Shown here piece after piece: positions 8,649-17,208 of a DNA stretch of 33,517 nt. The position numbers and the translations under genes are program-made. Origin of the DNA: Flavobacteriales bacterium (lineage in GTDB: Bacteria; Bacteroidota; Bacteroidia; Flavobacteriales; Flavobacteriaceae); contig SGZC01000005.1 of NCBI GenBank assembly GCA_004213605.1, positions 1-33,517 of the forward strand, in the 5' to 3' direction. Below the pieces are notes generated by a model that was given only the letters and a program-made list of their open reading frames with translations, was not told the DNA's origin and searched no databases. Positions within the stretch are counted from its first letter, which is position 1; every line of letters begins with the position of its first letter.

Positions 8649-9950
8649 ATGAAAAAATTAGCATTACATTGGAAAATACTTTTAGGAATGGCTTTAGGAA
8701 TCTTTGTTGGTTTATTAATGACTTTTGTGGATGGTGGCATGCAGCTAGTTCAAGATTGGATTAAACCTTTCGGTAAAATATTTATCAATTCCTTAAAGTT
8801 AATTGCGATTCCATTAATACTAGCAGCACTCATAAAAGGTGTTTCAGATTTAAAAGATATTTCTAAACTATCGAAAATGGGAACAAGAACAATTATTGTT
8901 TATGTAATGACTACCGTGATAGCTGTTTCTGTCGGATTAATTTTAGTCAATTCTATTGGTCCAGGAAAAACAATTTCGGAACAAACAAGAACTGAAATGG
9001 TTGAAAATTATTCTGGAAGCACTCAAAAATATCAAGAAACTGCTATTAAACAAAAAGAATCAGGCCCTCTTCAAGCTCTAGAAGATTTGGTGCCTTCCAA
9101 CATATTTGAGGCTGCAACTAGCAATCGAAATATGCTTCAAGTCATCTTTTTTGCAGTTTTTTTTGGAATTGGTTTAATATTGATACCAGAGGAAAAAGGG
9201 GAGACCGTAAAGAAATTTTTTGATGGATTTAATGAGGTAATTTTAAAAATGGTGGACTTAATTATGTTGGCAGCTCCCTACGGAGTATTTGCGTTATTAG
9301 CTGCTCTCGTAGTAGAATCTCCAAGTGTTGATCTGTTTAAGGCTCTAGGATGGTATGCGATCACTGTTGTATTAGGTTTAATTGTCATGATTGTTATTTA
9401 TATAATTATAGTGATGCTATATACTAAAAAGAAACCTAGCTTTTTTATGAACGGTATCTCTCCAGCACAATTACTAGCTTTTTCTACAAGCTCTAGTGCT
9501 GCTACTTTGCCAGTAACTATGGAGCGAGTAACGGAACATTTAGGCGTAGAAGAGGAAGTTGCTAGTTTCGTTTTACCAATTGGAGCGACTATCAATATGG
9601 ATGGGACAAGTCTATATCAAGCAGTTGCTGCAGTATTTATTGCCCAAGCCTTTGGTATGGATTTAACTTTAAGCACTCAATTAGGGATTATTGCAACAGC
9701 TACGCTTGCTTCCATAGGGTCTGCTGCAGTTCCAGGAGCCGGAATGGTCATGTTAGTGGGGGTTTTGGGCTATGCTGGAATACCAGAAGCAGGGTTGGCA
9801 TTAATTTTTGCTGTCGATAGACCTTTAGATATGTGCAGAACAACTGTAAACGTTACCGGAGACGCTATGGTTTCGATGCTAGTGGCAAATTCTGTTGGTA
9901 AATTAGGCAATCCAACCATAAAAGATTGGGACGATAATTACGAGCAGTAA
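8649..9950 (+). CDS. Dicarboxylate/amino-acid:cation symporter (DAACS / SDF family)
   Basis: The 433-residue membrane protein has about eight hydrophobic segments. It carries the hallmarks of glutamate/aspartate transporters: the serine-rich re-entrant hairpin STSSSAATLP, the NMDGTSLYQ motif of TM7, a second hairpin with VPGAGMVML, and the TM8 substrate-binding region AVDRPLDMCRTTVNVTGD. In characterised members the Asp-Arg region of TM8 contacts the substrate carboxylate. It should import dicarboxylic amino acids or C4-dicarboxylates with Na+ or H+. Sequence alone does not separate GltP, GltT and DctA, so no symbol is given. It follows aroC by 43 bp and ends at a bidirectional terminator. 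Confidence 0.93.
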   Translation: MKKLALHWKILLGMALGIFVGLLMTFVDGGMQLVQDWIKPFGKIFINSLKLIAIPLILAALIKGVSDLKDISKLSKMGTRTIIVYVMTTVIAVSVGLILVNSIGPGKTISEQTRTEMVENYSGSTQKYQETAIKQKESGPLQALEDLVPSNIFEAATSNRNMLQVIFFAVFFGIGLILIPEEKGETVKKFFDGFNEVILKMVDLIMLAAPYGVFALLAALVVESPSVDLFKALGWYAITVVLGLIVMIVIYIIIVMLYTKKKPSFFMNGISPAQLLAFSTSSSAATLPVTMERVTEHLGVEEEVASFVLPIGATINMDGTSLYQAVAAVFIAQAFGMDLTLSTQLGIIATATLASIGSAAVPGAGMVMLVGVLGYAGIPEAGLALIFAVDRPLDMCRTTVNVTGDAMVSMLVANSVGKLGNPTIKDWDDNYEQ

Positions 9951-9969
9951 ACGATTAGTCGCATAAAAA

Positions 9970-9997
9970 AACCGAAAATAGATACCTACTTTCGGTT
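9970..9997. terminator. Bidirectional terminator between symporter and mscS-like genes
   Basis: AACCGAAA (9970-9977) pairs with TTTCGGTT (9990-9997). The inner bases can extend the stem after one mismatch (TAG/CTA with an ATAC loop). An A-run lies to the left and T-rich sequence to the right. It sits between convergent genes, 20 bp from each stop. Confidence 0.8.
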
Positions 9998-10016
9998 GTT
10001 TATTGTTTCGTTGAAA

Positions 10017-10835
10017 TTAATTTTTGGTATGAATATCCATTTGAGGGTATGGTATTTCGATTCCTGCCTTATCCAACTCAATTTTACTAGTTTCTAACAT
10101 TTCAAAATATACGGTCCAATAATCATCGGTATTGGCCCAAGATCGCATGTAGAAATTTACAGAACTATCTGCAAGTTCCCCTAATACAATTAGTGGTTCT
10201 GGATCACGTAATACTTTGGGATTTTCCATCATTATACGCATTAATAACTCTTTGGTCTGTTTAATGTCAGCTTCATAACTGACCCCTATTTTTAGGTCAA
10301 CCCTTCTTACTTTTTCAGTTGAAAAATTGGTGATATTTCCGTTTGATATAGCACCATTTGGAATAATAATTTCTTTATTATCTGTAGTGTTAAGTTTAGT
10401 TGTAAATATTTCAATTTCTTTAACAGTTCCTGATTCACCTTGTGCTTTAATATAATCGCCAATGCGGTAGGGTTTAAAAATCATTATTAGGATTCCTCCA
10501 GCAAAATTAGACAGTGACCCTTGTAAAGCTAAACCTATAGCTAAACCAGCCGCTGCTAAAATAGCGGCAAAAGTGGAGGTTTCTACTCCTAATTGACCAA
10601 GAATAAGAACTATTAAGACAACTTTTAGAATCCCAACGATTAAGCTTGTCAGAAATCTTTCTAAACTTTCATCATAATTTAGTTTATTCATTGCTTTAAG
10701 CAATATTTTTTTGATTTTTTTGATAATCCAAGATCCAATGATCCAAATTACCACAGCGCCAATCAATTTTAAACCATATTCGGTTCCATAATCAATCAAT
10801 AAATCTTTAATATTTTTTATATCAATATTCTTCAT
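10017..10835 (-). CDS. Small-conductance mechanosensitive channel (MscS family)
   Basis: The 272-residue protein has three N-terminal hydrophobic segments. The third, AAAGLAIGLALQGSLSNFAGG (about residues 91-113), is the Gly/Ala-rich pore helix of MscS. The beta domain follows, with FKPYRIGDYIKAQGESGTVKEI and the IIIPNGAISNGNITNFS motif. Length is close to E. coli MscS (286). It opens under membrane tension to release solutes on hypo-osmotic shock. It lies 55 bp downstream of the DCC-family gene on the same strand, so read-through from that operon is possible, but a promoter of its own cannot be excluded. Confidence 0.94.
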   Translation of the reverse strand: MKNIDIKNIKDLLIDYGTEYGLKLIGAVVIWIIGSWIIKKIKKILLKAMNKLNYDESLERFLTSLIVGILKVVLIVLILGQLGVETSTFAAILAAAGLAIGLALQGSLSNFAGGILIMIFKPYRIGDYIKAQGESGTVKEIEIFTTKLNTTDNKEIIIPNGAISNGNITNFSTEKVRRVDLKIGVSYEADIKQTKELLMRIMMENPKVLRDPEPLIVLGELADSSVNFYMRSWANTDDYWTVYFEMLETSKIELDKAGIEIPYPQMDIHTKN

Positions 10836-10890
10836 AATTTTCTTAGTTGGTTATTATAAGTATGGTTTCAAAGAAACAAATTTTAACGAT

Positions 10891-11304
10891 TTAATCAAAA
10901 AATTTACTCTTTAATTCGTTGGATGGCACCATACAACTTTCCGTTTTTCCAAACCATTTATAACGATTTTTTGCTATTAAATCATAGATAAAGTTTCGAA
11001 TAAATGCCGGAATAACAATAAAAATATAAAAAATAAAATAAGGGGCTCTTAAATCTTTTGCAATTCGAAGCGCAGCAGAAGACCTAGTGAATACTTTATC
11101 GCCATCGACAAGAATAATAGAATCTATTTCTTTTGAATCTAATTCGTATTTGTTCTGAATTTTAATTCCATATTCTCCTTGTAAAGGAGCGAATTGAAAT
11201 ATGTTTTTTTTATCATTTTTAATAATGAATTTTATAGCATTATTACAAAGATTACAAATTCCATCAAAGAGTATAACTTTGGTATTTTCTTTTGAAGTCG
11301 ACAT
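10891..11304 (-). CDS. DCC-family (DUF393) thiol-disulfide oxidoreductase-like protein
   Basis: The 137-residue protein opens with VILFDGICNLCNNAIKFIIK, the D-x-x-C-x-x-C signature of the DUF393/DCC family (Asp14, Cys17, Cys20 by my count). The phrase FAPLQGEYG and the RSSAALRIA helix are also typical. The family has a predicted thioredoxin-like fold with a redox CxxC, and its substrates are unknown. A hydrophobic stretch around residues 89-105 (YFIFYIFIVIPAFI) may touch the membrane. The gene starts 3 bp after the stop of the MutS2-like gene, so the two are almost certainly co-transcribed. Confidence 0.88.
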   Translation of the reverse strand: MSTSKENTKVILFDGICNLCNNAIKFIIKNDKKNIFQFAPLQGEYGIKIQNKYELDSKEIDSIILVDGDKVFTRSSAALRIAKDLRAPYFIFYIFIVIPAFIRNFIYDLIAKNRYKWFGKTESCMVPSNELKSKFFD

Positions 11305-11307
11305 TGT

Positions 11308-13476
11308 TTAAATTTTTTCTAATTCCGAAACATTAACATTTGTTTTAAAAGATCCGTAATTTACAAATGCTTTCTTTTTTTCTAATTTATCGATAGTTCC
11401 TACTGCGTTTCCATCTATCATTTTCACTCTATCACCAACTTTTAGTGAAACGATCGGTTTAGTGGGTGCGATTTGTTTTTGAGCTGCCTTATCTTTCTTT
11501 TTTTTCTTTCTGATGATAGCTACTTTTTTTTCTACTTCTTGTTTGATATCGTGCTGTTGCTTTTTTTCTTGTTTTTTTACTTTTTTAATTTTTGGTTGTG
11601 GTTTTTTAAGTTTGCTATTCTCTACCATAATTATTTTGAAAAGATTATCCATTAATGGTTTTTTCTTTTTGTTGTTATGGTAGTTTTTAGCAAGTGTGCT
11701 TATTTTTTTTCCCAAACTAATAAGGCGCTGATTGGTGTCGTAAAGTTCTTGATAACTTTCTAATTTATCCTGAATTCGATTGTGCGTAGTTTCCAATTGT
11801 TGGTTATTTAATCTCGCTTTCTTTTCTTCATTTTTTAGGGATTCAGAAGTTTTTCTGAGTTGTATTCTCTCTTTTTGAAGATTGGCAATACTTTTATCAA
11901 ACCTTATTTTGCCTTTTTCAATTTTCTTTTTTGCTTTGTTAATGATACTGTAAGGAATCCCATTTTTCTGAGCAACTTCAAAGGTAAAAGAACTTCCTGC
12001 TTCACCCAAGTTTAATTGATACATGGGCAATAAGGTACTGCTATTGAATTGCATATTAGCATTGGTAGCATGTGGGAGTTCACTCGCCAATAATTTTAAA
12101 TTTGCATAATGTGTCGTAATTACACCAAATGCTTTTCGTTCATAAAATACTTCTAAAAATATTTCCGCTAAAGCACCACCTAACTCGGGATCACTACCAG
12201 TCCCAAATTCATCAATTAAAAACAAAGAGTTTTCTTTACATTTTTTTAAAAATTGATTCATTTTTTTTAGCCGATAACTATAGGTGCTTAATTGGTTTTC
12301 AATGGATTGATTGTCTCCAATATCAGTTAATATTTTTTCGAAAAAACAAAATTCACTTAGGGGATCCAATGGAACTAAAATTCCACTTTGAAGCATTAAT
12401 TGTAATAATCCAACGGTTTTTAGCGTAATACTCTTACCTCCAGCATTGGGTCCAGAAATAACAATAATTCTATTGTCTTCATGAAGCGAAATAGTTTGAG
12501 GGAATGTTTTCTCTTTTCTTTTTTTATTGGTCAATAAAAGTAAAGGATGATAGGCATCTTTTAGTATTAACTTTCTTTTTTCAGATAGTATCGGCATAAC
12601 ACCATCAATTAGTAAGGCAAACTTTGCTTTTGCATACAATACATCCATTGAAATCAAATATTCTTGATATTTTTTCAATATGGATGCACTGGGTCGAAAG
12701 TATTCAGTTAACTCCTTTAATATTTTTTTTATTTCTTCTTGCTCCTCGTAGAGAAGATTGCTTAATTCGTTTGCATATTCAAGAGTTTTTTGAGGCTCCA
12801 TATAAACAATACTACCCGTCTTGGAGGTCCCTAACACCGTGCCATTTATTTTTTTACGGTACATGGCTTTAACCGCTAAAACGCGACGATTATCCACAAT
12901 GGTTTCTCTAATTTCATCTAAATACTCTAGTTGATTGTATTGAGATAATGATTTATTAAAAGAAGAGTTGATTTTGCTTTTTAATAACTTTAAACGTTTT
13001 CTAATTATGGAAAGCTCCTGAGAAGCATCGTCTCTCATAAAACCATACTTGTCAATAACTTTTTTTATTTCCGATGAGAAAGAAGCGAAGTAGGTAATTC
13101 TTTGTGAAAAAGTGTTTAAATGAATATAAAATGTTTCATACTTTTTAAAAAAAGAAATTAAAATACGAGTGGTTTCTGTAATGGATAAAATTTTTCTAAA
13201 CCCTGAAATTTCTAGAGTGCTATTATCAATATTTAATAAAAATAATTCTCGTTCTATGGCTTCAAAACCGTGATTAGGAATAGCGTTTTCACCATTTAGT
13301 GAGACTGAAAACTCCTTCACTCTTTCTAGTTCAGGTTGGATGGCTACTAACTTTTTAAAAGGTAATATTGTTAAAACGGACTTTCGTCCCAGTTCCGTAA
13401 CAGAAAATGATGCGATTTCTTCTAGAACTTCTGGAAATTCTAAACTTTCTAATGTTTTATGATCAATAGTTATCAT
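11308..13476 (-). CDS. mutS2: MutS2-family DNA-binding ATPase lacking the Smr domain
   Basis: The 722-residue protein has the MutS core domain (about 1-290), then the ABC-type ATPase with Walker A GPNAGGKS (342-349), a Q-loop region and Walker B LFLIDEFGTGSDP (418-430). A long coiled coil (about 510-600) and a very lysine-rich linker (about 600-670) follow. It ends in a small beta domain, VGDRVKMIDGNAVGTIDKLE. The C-terminal Smr nuclease domain of Bacillus-type MutS2 (about 780 residues) is absent. MutS2 proteins act in recombination suppression or in rescue of collided ribosomes rather than classical mismatch repair. Without Smr, cleavage would need a partner. The gene begins 14 bp after the transporter stop and is followed by the DCC gene after 3 bp. 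Confidence 0.9.
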   Translation of the reverse strand: MITIDHKTLESLEFPEVLEEIASFSVTELGRKSVLTILPFKKLVAIQPELERVKEFSVSLNGENAIPNHGFEAIERELFLLNIDNSTLEISGFRKILSITETTRILISFFKKYETFYIHLNTFSQRITYFASFSSEIKKVIDKYGFMRDDASQELSIIRKRLKLLKSKINSSFNKSLSQYNQLEYLDEIRETIVDNRRVLAVKAMYRKKINGTVLGTSKTGSIVYMEPQKTLEYANELSNLLYEEQEEIKKILKELTEYFRPSASILKKYQEYLISMDVLYAKAKFALLIDGVMPILSEKRKLILKDAYHPLLLLTNKKRKEKTFPQTISLHEDNRIIVISGPNAGGKSITLKTVGLLQLMLQSGILVPLDPLSEFCFFEKILTDIGDNQSIENQLSTYSYRLKKMNQFLKKCKENSLFLIDEFGTGSDPELGGALAEIFLEVFYERKAFGVITTHYANLKLLASELPHATNANMQFNSSTLLPMYQLNLGEAGSSFTFEVAQKNGIPYSIINKAKKKIEKGKIRFDKSIANLQKERIQLRKTSESLKNEEKKARLNNQQLETTHNRIQDKLESYQELYDTNQRLISLGKKISTLAKNYHNNKKKKPLMDNLFKIIMVENSKLKKPQPKIKKVKKQEKKQQHDIKQEVEKKVAIIRKKKKKDKAAQKQIAPTKPIVSLKVGDRVKMIDGNAVGTIDKLEKKKAFVNYGSFKTNVNVSELEKI

Positions 13477-13490
13477 TTATTCAATTTGAA

Positions 13491-14999
13491 TTATAAATAC
13501 ACTGAAATAGTTAAAAAAACCATTGTTAGGACTAATAATATTAGCACCAAGGGACTTATAAAACGGAGCCATTTGTCATAACCCACTTTCACAATTGCTA
13601 AGGATGCAAGTATAAGTCCGGTAGGATTAATAAATGCAAAAAGTCCCATACCATATTGATATGCATTAACGATATATTCTCTTGCAACTCCTAATCCGTC
13701 ACCTAAGGGAGACATTATAGGCATTGTTAAAACCGCCATACCAGATGAAGAAGGGATAAAAAACGATAAGCCTCCATAGGTATACAGCATGGTATTAATG
13801 AAAAAACCTTTGTTCATTCCATGGGTTAGGTTACTAGAATAGTAGAGTATAGTATCACTAATTAAACCATCTTCCATTAAAATAGTGATTCCCCTTGCTA
13901 TTCCAATAATAAAGGCTACACCAAGTAACTCGGTAGCTCCCTTAACAAAGGTGTCAACAAAAATACGTTCTTTAATCCTAGCGATAAAGCCTATGATGAT
14001 CGCGCCAACAAAAAATACGGAAGTCATTTCTAAAAACCACCAATCTAGTTTCGATACACCATAAATCATGACAACGAAACATAAAACGAATACAATTAGT
14101 ATTATGCGTAATCTAATATTAAGATTGGATGCATTATTCGACGTTATCATATTGCCAAATAGATTTTCGATTTCCTCTTTTTGATGGTATATTATAGATT
14201 TGGTAGGATCTTTTTTAACCTTTTGTGCATACCATATAATATATAGAATGCAAATTAATAGTCCTAAACCAAGCATTATAAAACGCCCGTTTATTCCTGC
14301 GGTCCAATTAATTCCTGCGGCATCTGATGCGATAATAGTGCTAAAAGGATTCACTGTGGATGCCATGGTCCCCATAGCAGATCCAATATAAATAGATGCA
14401 AGTGGCACAATAGCGTCGTATTTAGCTGCTAAAAAAACGGGAATCAATATGGGGTAAAACGCAATAGTCTCTTCAGCCAATCCAAAGGTAGTACCTCCAA
14501 TAGCTATAAGTGTAGTAACTAAAATGATTAATACATATTCTTTTCCTTTTAAAGTTCTAGCTAACCACGAAATACCAGCTTCAAAAGCTCCAGTAGCATT
14601 GACAATACCTATTAGGCCTCCAATAATAAGAACCAATAAAATAATATCGGAAACACCCATGATTCCTTTTAAAGGAGATTTTATAAAATCAATGATTCCC
14701 TGAGGGCTTGATTCTAACTTATGATAAGTTCCAGGAATGCTAATTGGCTTCCAAATATCACCGTTGGTAAATTTTTCTATGGGTATTTCAATATTTAGTG
14801 AGTCCAACGTTTTTTGATTGGCATTTAATATTTTTACTTTATTTAAATGAGTACTGCTAAAAGTTTTAGTTTCTTTATTATATGATAGTCGGTCGTATTG
14901 ACCCGCAGGGACCAACCAGGTAAGAATTGCCACCAAACCGGCAATAATTAATAATATACTGTGAGCAGTAGGAAACGATATTTTTTTATTAAATGCCAC
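13491..14999 (-). CDS. YfcC-family (DcuC-like) membrane transporter
   Basis: This is a very hydrophobic protein with about 11-12 membrane segments. FPTAHSILLIIAGLVAILTWLVPAGQYD, an extracytoplasmic loop, IGGTTFGLAEETIAFYPIL, MGTMASTVNPFSTIIASDAAG and FIPSSSGMAVLTMPIMSPLGD match the YfcC/C4-dicarboxylate-carrier family (PF03606). The substrate is unknown, and relatives have been linked to carboxylates, peptides or basic amino acids. The ORF track starts at a TTG (15062), adding 21 lysine-rich residues. I prefer the GTG at 14999 because homologues begin close to the first membrane helix and the longer form would run into the ung promoter. It heads the run with the MutS2-like and DCC genes. Confidence 0.85.
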   Translation of the reverse strand: MAFNKKISFPTAHSILLIIAGLVAILTWLVPAGQYDRLSYNKETKTFSSTHLNKVKILNANQKTLDSLNIEIPIEKFTNGDIWKPISIPGTYHKLESSPQGIIDFIKSPLKGIMGVSDIILLVLIIGGLIGIVNATGAFEAGISWLARTLKGKEYVLIILVTTLIAIGGTTFGLAEETIAFYPILIPVFLAAKYDAIVPLASIYIGSAMGTMASTVNPFSTIIASDAAGINWTAGINGRFIMLGLGLLICILYIIWYAQKVKKDPTKSIIYHQKEEIENLFGNMITSNNASNLNIRLRIILIVFVLCFVVMIYGVSKLDWWFLEMTSVFFVGAIIIGFIARIKERIFVDTFVKGATELLGVAFIIGIARGITILMEDGLISDTILYYSSNLTHGMNKGFFINTMLYTYGGLSFFIPSSSGMAVLTMPIMSPLGDGLGVAREYIVNAYQYGMGLFAFINPTGLILASLAIVKVGYDKWLRFISPLVLILLVLTMVFLTISVYL

Positions 15000-15049
15000 T
15001 CTTATTTTTTTTATTAAAATATTATGATTTTTTATCTTTTTCTTATTAG

Positions 15050-15057
15050 TAATTTTG
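15050..15057 (+). promoter_or_regulatory. -7 element of the ung promoter
   Basis: TAATTTTG fits TAnnTTTG exactly and lies 16 bp before the ung ATG. No clear TTG is found at the usual upstream distance, so this is a partial match. Confidence 0.5.
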
Positions 15058-15073
15058 TTCAAAAGTACTAATA

Positions 15074-15739
15074 ATGAATGTAACTATAGAAACAAGTTGG
15101 CGAGAACAATTGAAACAAGAGTTTTCGGAAGACTATTTCCAAAACTTGACTCAATTTGTCAAAAATGAATATCGTTCTCACACATGTTTTCCTCCAGGAA
15201 AATTAATATTTTCTGCTTTTAATTACACTCCTTTTGATAAAGTAAAAGTGGTGATTATAGGACAAGACCCCTACCATGGCATGGGACAGGCCAACGGGCT
15301 TTGTTTTTCTGTTAATAATGGAATTTCACACCCTCCATCACTAAAAAACATATTTAAAGAAATTGAAACAGATTTATTAATTCGATATCCAACAAATGGA
15401 AATTTGCAACGATGGGCAACTCAAGGTGTTTTATTATTAAATACTATTTTAACTGTTCGATCGAGAGAGGCAGGTAGTCATCAAAATAAAGGATGGGAAA
15501 AATTTACAGATGCTGTTATTTCCAATTTATCTGCAAAAAATGAAAATTTAGTGTTTTTGTTGTGGGGTGGCTACGCTAAAAAGAAAGGAATTAAAATTGA
15601 TACAAAAAAACATTTGGTTTTAAAGAGTGGACATCCGTCTCCACTTAGTGCAAATAGAGGCTATTGGTTTGGAAATAAATGCTTTAGTAAAACTAATTCA
15701 TATCTAAAAAAAGTAGGTAAACAAGAAATTAGTTGGTAA
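15074..15739 (+). CDS. ung: Uracil-DNA glycosylase, family 1
   Basis: The 221-residue protein has all the family-1 UNG motifs. The water-activating loop is GQDPYHGMGQANGLCFSV, with catalytic Asp65. The Pro-rich loop contains HPPSLKNIF. The uracil-recognition region is LLLNTILTVR, with Asn123. The DNA-intercalation loop is HPSPLSANRG (187-196). It removes uracil from DNA as the first step of base-excision repair. Length is normal. The gene is monocistronic, with a -7 promoter element 16 bp before the start, and is followed by an oppositely oriented tiny ORF. Confidence 0.97.
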   Translation: MNVTIETSWREQLKQEFSEDYFQNLTQFVKNEYRSHTCFPPGKLIFSAFNYTPFDKVKVVIIGQDPYHGMGQANGLCFSVNNGISHPPSLKNIFKEIETDLLIRYPTNGNLQRWATQGVLLLNTILTVRSREAGSHQNKGWEKFTDAVISNLSAKNENLVFLLWGGYAKKKGIKIDTKKHLVLKSGHPSPLSANRGYWFGNKCFSKTNSYLKKVGKQEISW

Positions 15740-15748
15740 TGGTTTTTT

Positions 15749-15853
15749 CTACTCGTCTTCTGGCATATGAGATTCAGGGTCGTTACAGCTGTAGTGTAAT
15801 AATAAATAATTAGCTACTAATAAAGCCCCAATAATAATTAAAGTAATTTTCAT
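15749..15853 (-). CDS. Small membrane peptide (34 residues), hypothetical
   Basis: This ORF is absent from the track because it is short. It starts at ATG 15853 and ends at TAG 15749-15751. The product is 34 residues with a hydrophobic segment, ITLIIIGALLVANYLLL, followed by a cysteine and an acidic tail ending MPEDE. One TM helix with an exposed acidic tail suggests a small inner-membrane protein. The Cys follows HYS, not a good lipobox. It lies between convergent neighbours in a gap that otherwise has no explanation. No ribosome-binding site is visible, which is usual here. It is unknown to me, and coding status rests on composition and position only. Confidence 0.5.
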   Translation of the reverse strand: MKITLIIIGALLVANYLLLHYSCNDPESHMPEDE

Positions 15854-15989
15854 AATTTGATAGTTAACACTTTGTAGATGTTATTTTACAAAAATGGTTG
15901 CGTTTTTTTTTAAATAATTTCAAGAAACTGTATATCAAAAACTTACAGCTGATTGATTTTATTTGTTATTGTAGTACGTATTGTTTTGT

Positions 15990-16859
15990 TTATTCAACAA
16001 GCTTATCCAAAGTATATAAAATTAAACTTTCAACTGTTTTAGTTGGATTTTGGCTAAAAGTCCCATTTGCTCTGTTGGCAATAATTGCGTTTAAGGATAA
16101 AGCGTTGTGTCCTAATAATTTTGACAAACCATAGATGGTAGCTGTTTCCATTTCTAGATTAGAAATACGGTGTTCATTATATATAAAATTATTCATTTTA
16201 TTATTTAACTCAGAATCTTGAATCGCCAAACGTAACACTCTACCTTGAGGTCCATAAAAACCACCGGTAGTTCCAGTAATACCTTTATAGGTTAATGCAC
16301 TTTCAAAAACACGCTCTAATTTTTTACTATTATTAATGACGATAGGTTTAGCTTTGTTTGAACTCCATTGGGTATGTTTGATAAATGCATGTTCTATATC
16401 TGGATTACCGAGACTACCCAATTGATAAAAATGAAGCATTCCATTTAAATCTAGACCGTGTGTTCCTATAAGAAAAGAATCTACAGGTATATCACTTTGC
16501 AAAGAGCCTGATGTGCCAATCCGAATAATATCTAAAGATTTTAGTGTGTCTTTAATGGTTCTAGTCTTAAAATCTATATTCACTAAAGCATCCAATTCAT
16601 TTATTACAATATCAATATTGTCGGGTCCAATCCCAGTAGAAAGCACTGAGATTCGCTTTCCCTTGTAGGTGCCAGTTTGAGTTATAAATTCGCGTTTTTG
16701 TGTAGAAAATTCAATCGTATCAAAATGCTTTGTTATCTTTTCGACTCTATCTTGATCGCCTACAAATAACAACGTATCTGAAATATTTTCAGGCTTTAAG
16801 TTAAGATGATAAATACTTCCATCTGGATTTAAAATTAATTCTGATTCATTTATTCTCAT
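15990..16859 (-). CDS. Nucleoside phosphorylase (uridine/purine type)
   Basis: From the ATG at 16859 the product has 289 residues. The NP-I family features are FVGDQDRVEKITKHF near the N-terminus, VLSTGIGPDNIDIVINEL, IIRIGTSGSLQSDIPVDS and the signature NLEMETATIYGLSKLLGH close to the C-terminus. It would cleave nucleosides with phosphate to base plus (deoxy)ribose-1-phosphate in salvage; uridine and purine specificity cannot be separated here. The ORF-track start (16892) is a TTG overlapping the upstream gene by 11 bp, and the ATG 33 bp further in fits the family start better. It is the last gene of the 2OG-oxygenase/YciH operon, 22 bp after YciH. Confidence 0.88.
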   Translation of the reverse strand: MRINESELILNPDGSIYHLNLKPENISDTLLFVGDQDRVEKITKHFDTIEFSTQKREFITQTGTYKGKRISVLSTGIGPDNIDIVINELDALVNIDFKTRTIKDTLKSLDIIRIGTSGSLQSDIPVDSFLIGTHGLDLNGMLHFYQLGSLGNPDIEHAFIKHTQWSSNKAKPIVINNSKKLERVFESALTYKGITGTTGGFYGPQGRVLRLAIQDSELNNKMNNFIYNEHRISNLEMETATIYGLSKLLGHNALSLNAIIANRANGTFSQNPTKTVESLILYTLDKLVE

Positions 16860-16881
16860 ACCATTATGATGGGTTATTTTT

Positions 16882-17208
16882 TTAACCTCCAACTCTTTTT
16901 ACTTGAAATCCCTTATCTTTTAGATAGGTCATAATATTGTCACGATAATCTCCCTGAATCATAATTTGATCGTTTTTAAAACTACCACCAACACCCAACC
17001 ATTTTTTAATTTCTTTACTTAATACTTTAAAGTCAGAATTAGCTCCCGTATAACCTTCTATAATAGTAACAGGCTTGCCTTTACGTTTTTCATATTTACA
17101 GATAAGGGGTTCTTTTTGTAACCAAATAGAAGGGCTCTCTTCAATTTCTAACTCTTGAGTTGGCTGATGTTCCGGAAATAAGTTTTTTAATTGATCCTTT
17201 AAATCCAT
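16882..17208 (-). CDS. SUI1/eIF1-like translation factor (YciH family)
   Basis: The 108-residue protein ends in a SUI1 domain: RKGKPVTIIEGYTG, LSKEIKKWLGVGGSFKND, IMIQGDYRDNIMTYLKDKGFQVKRVGG. It corresponds to E. coli YciH, a homologue of eukaryotic eIF1 thought to influence start-codon fidelity and possibly stress translation. The N-terminal 40 residues are acidic and poorly conserved. Its ATG overlaps the stop of the 2OG-oxygenase gene by one base (TAATG), a classic arrangement for translational coupling. Confidence 0.9.
   Translation of the reverse strand: MDLKDQLKNLFPEHQPTQELEIEESPSIWLQKEPLICKYEKRKGKPVTIIEGYTGANSDFKVLSKEIKKWLGVGGSFKNDQIMIQGDYRDNIMTYLKDKGFQVKRVGG

Noticed and set aside
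15898-16134. 78-residue plus-strand ORF overlapping the nucleoside phosphorylase 3' end
   Set aside because: Most of it is antisense to a secure gene, and the unique part is low-complexity AT-rich sequence.
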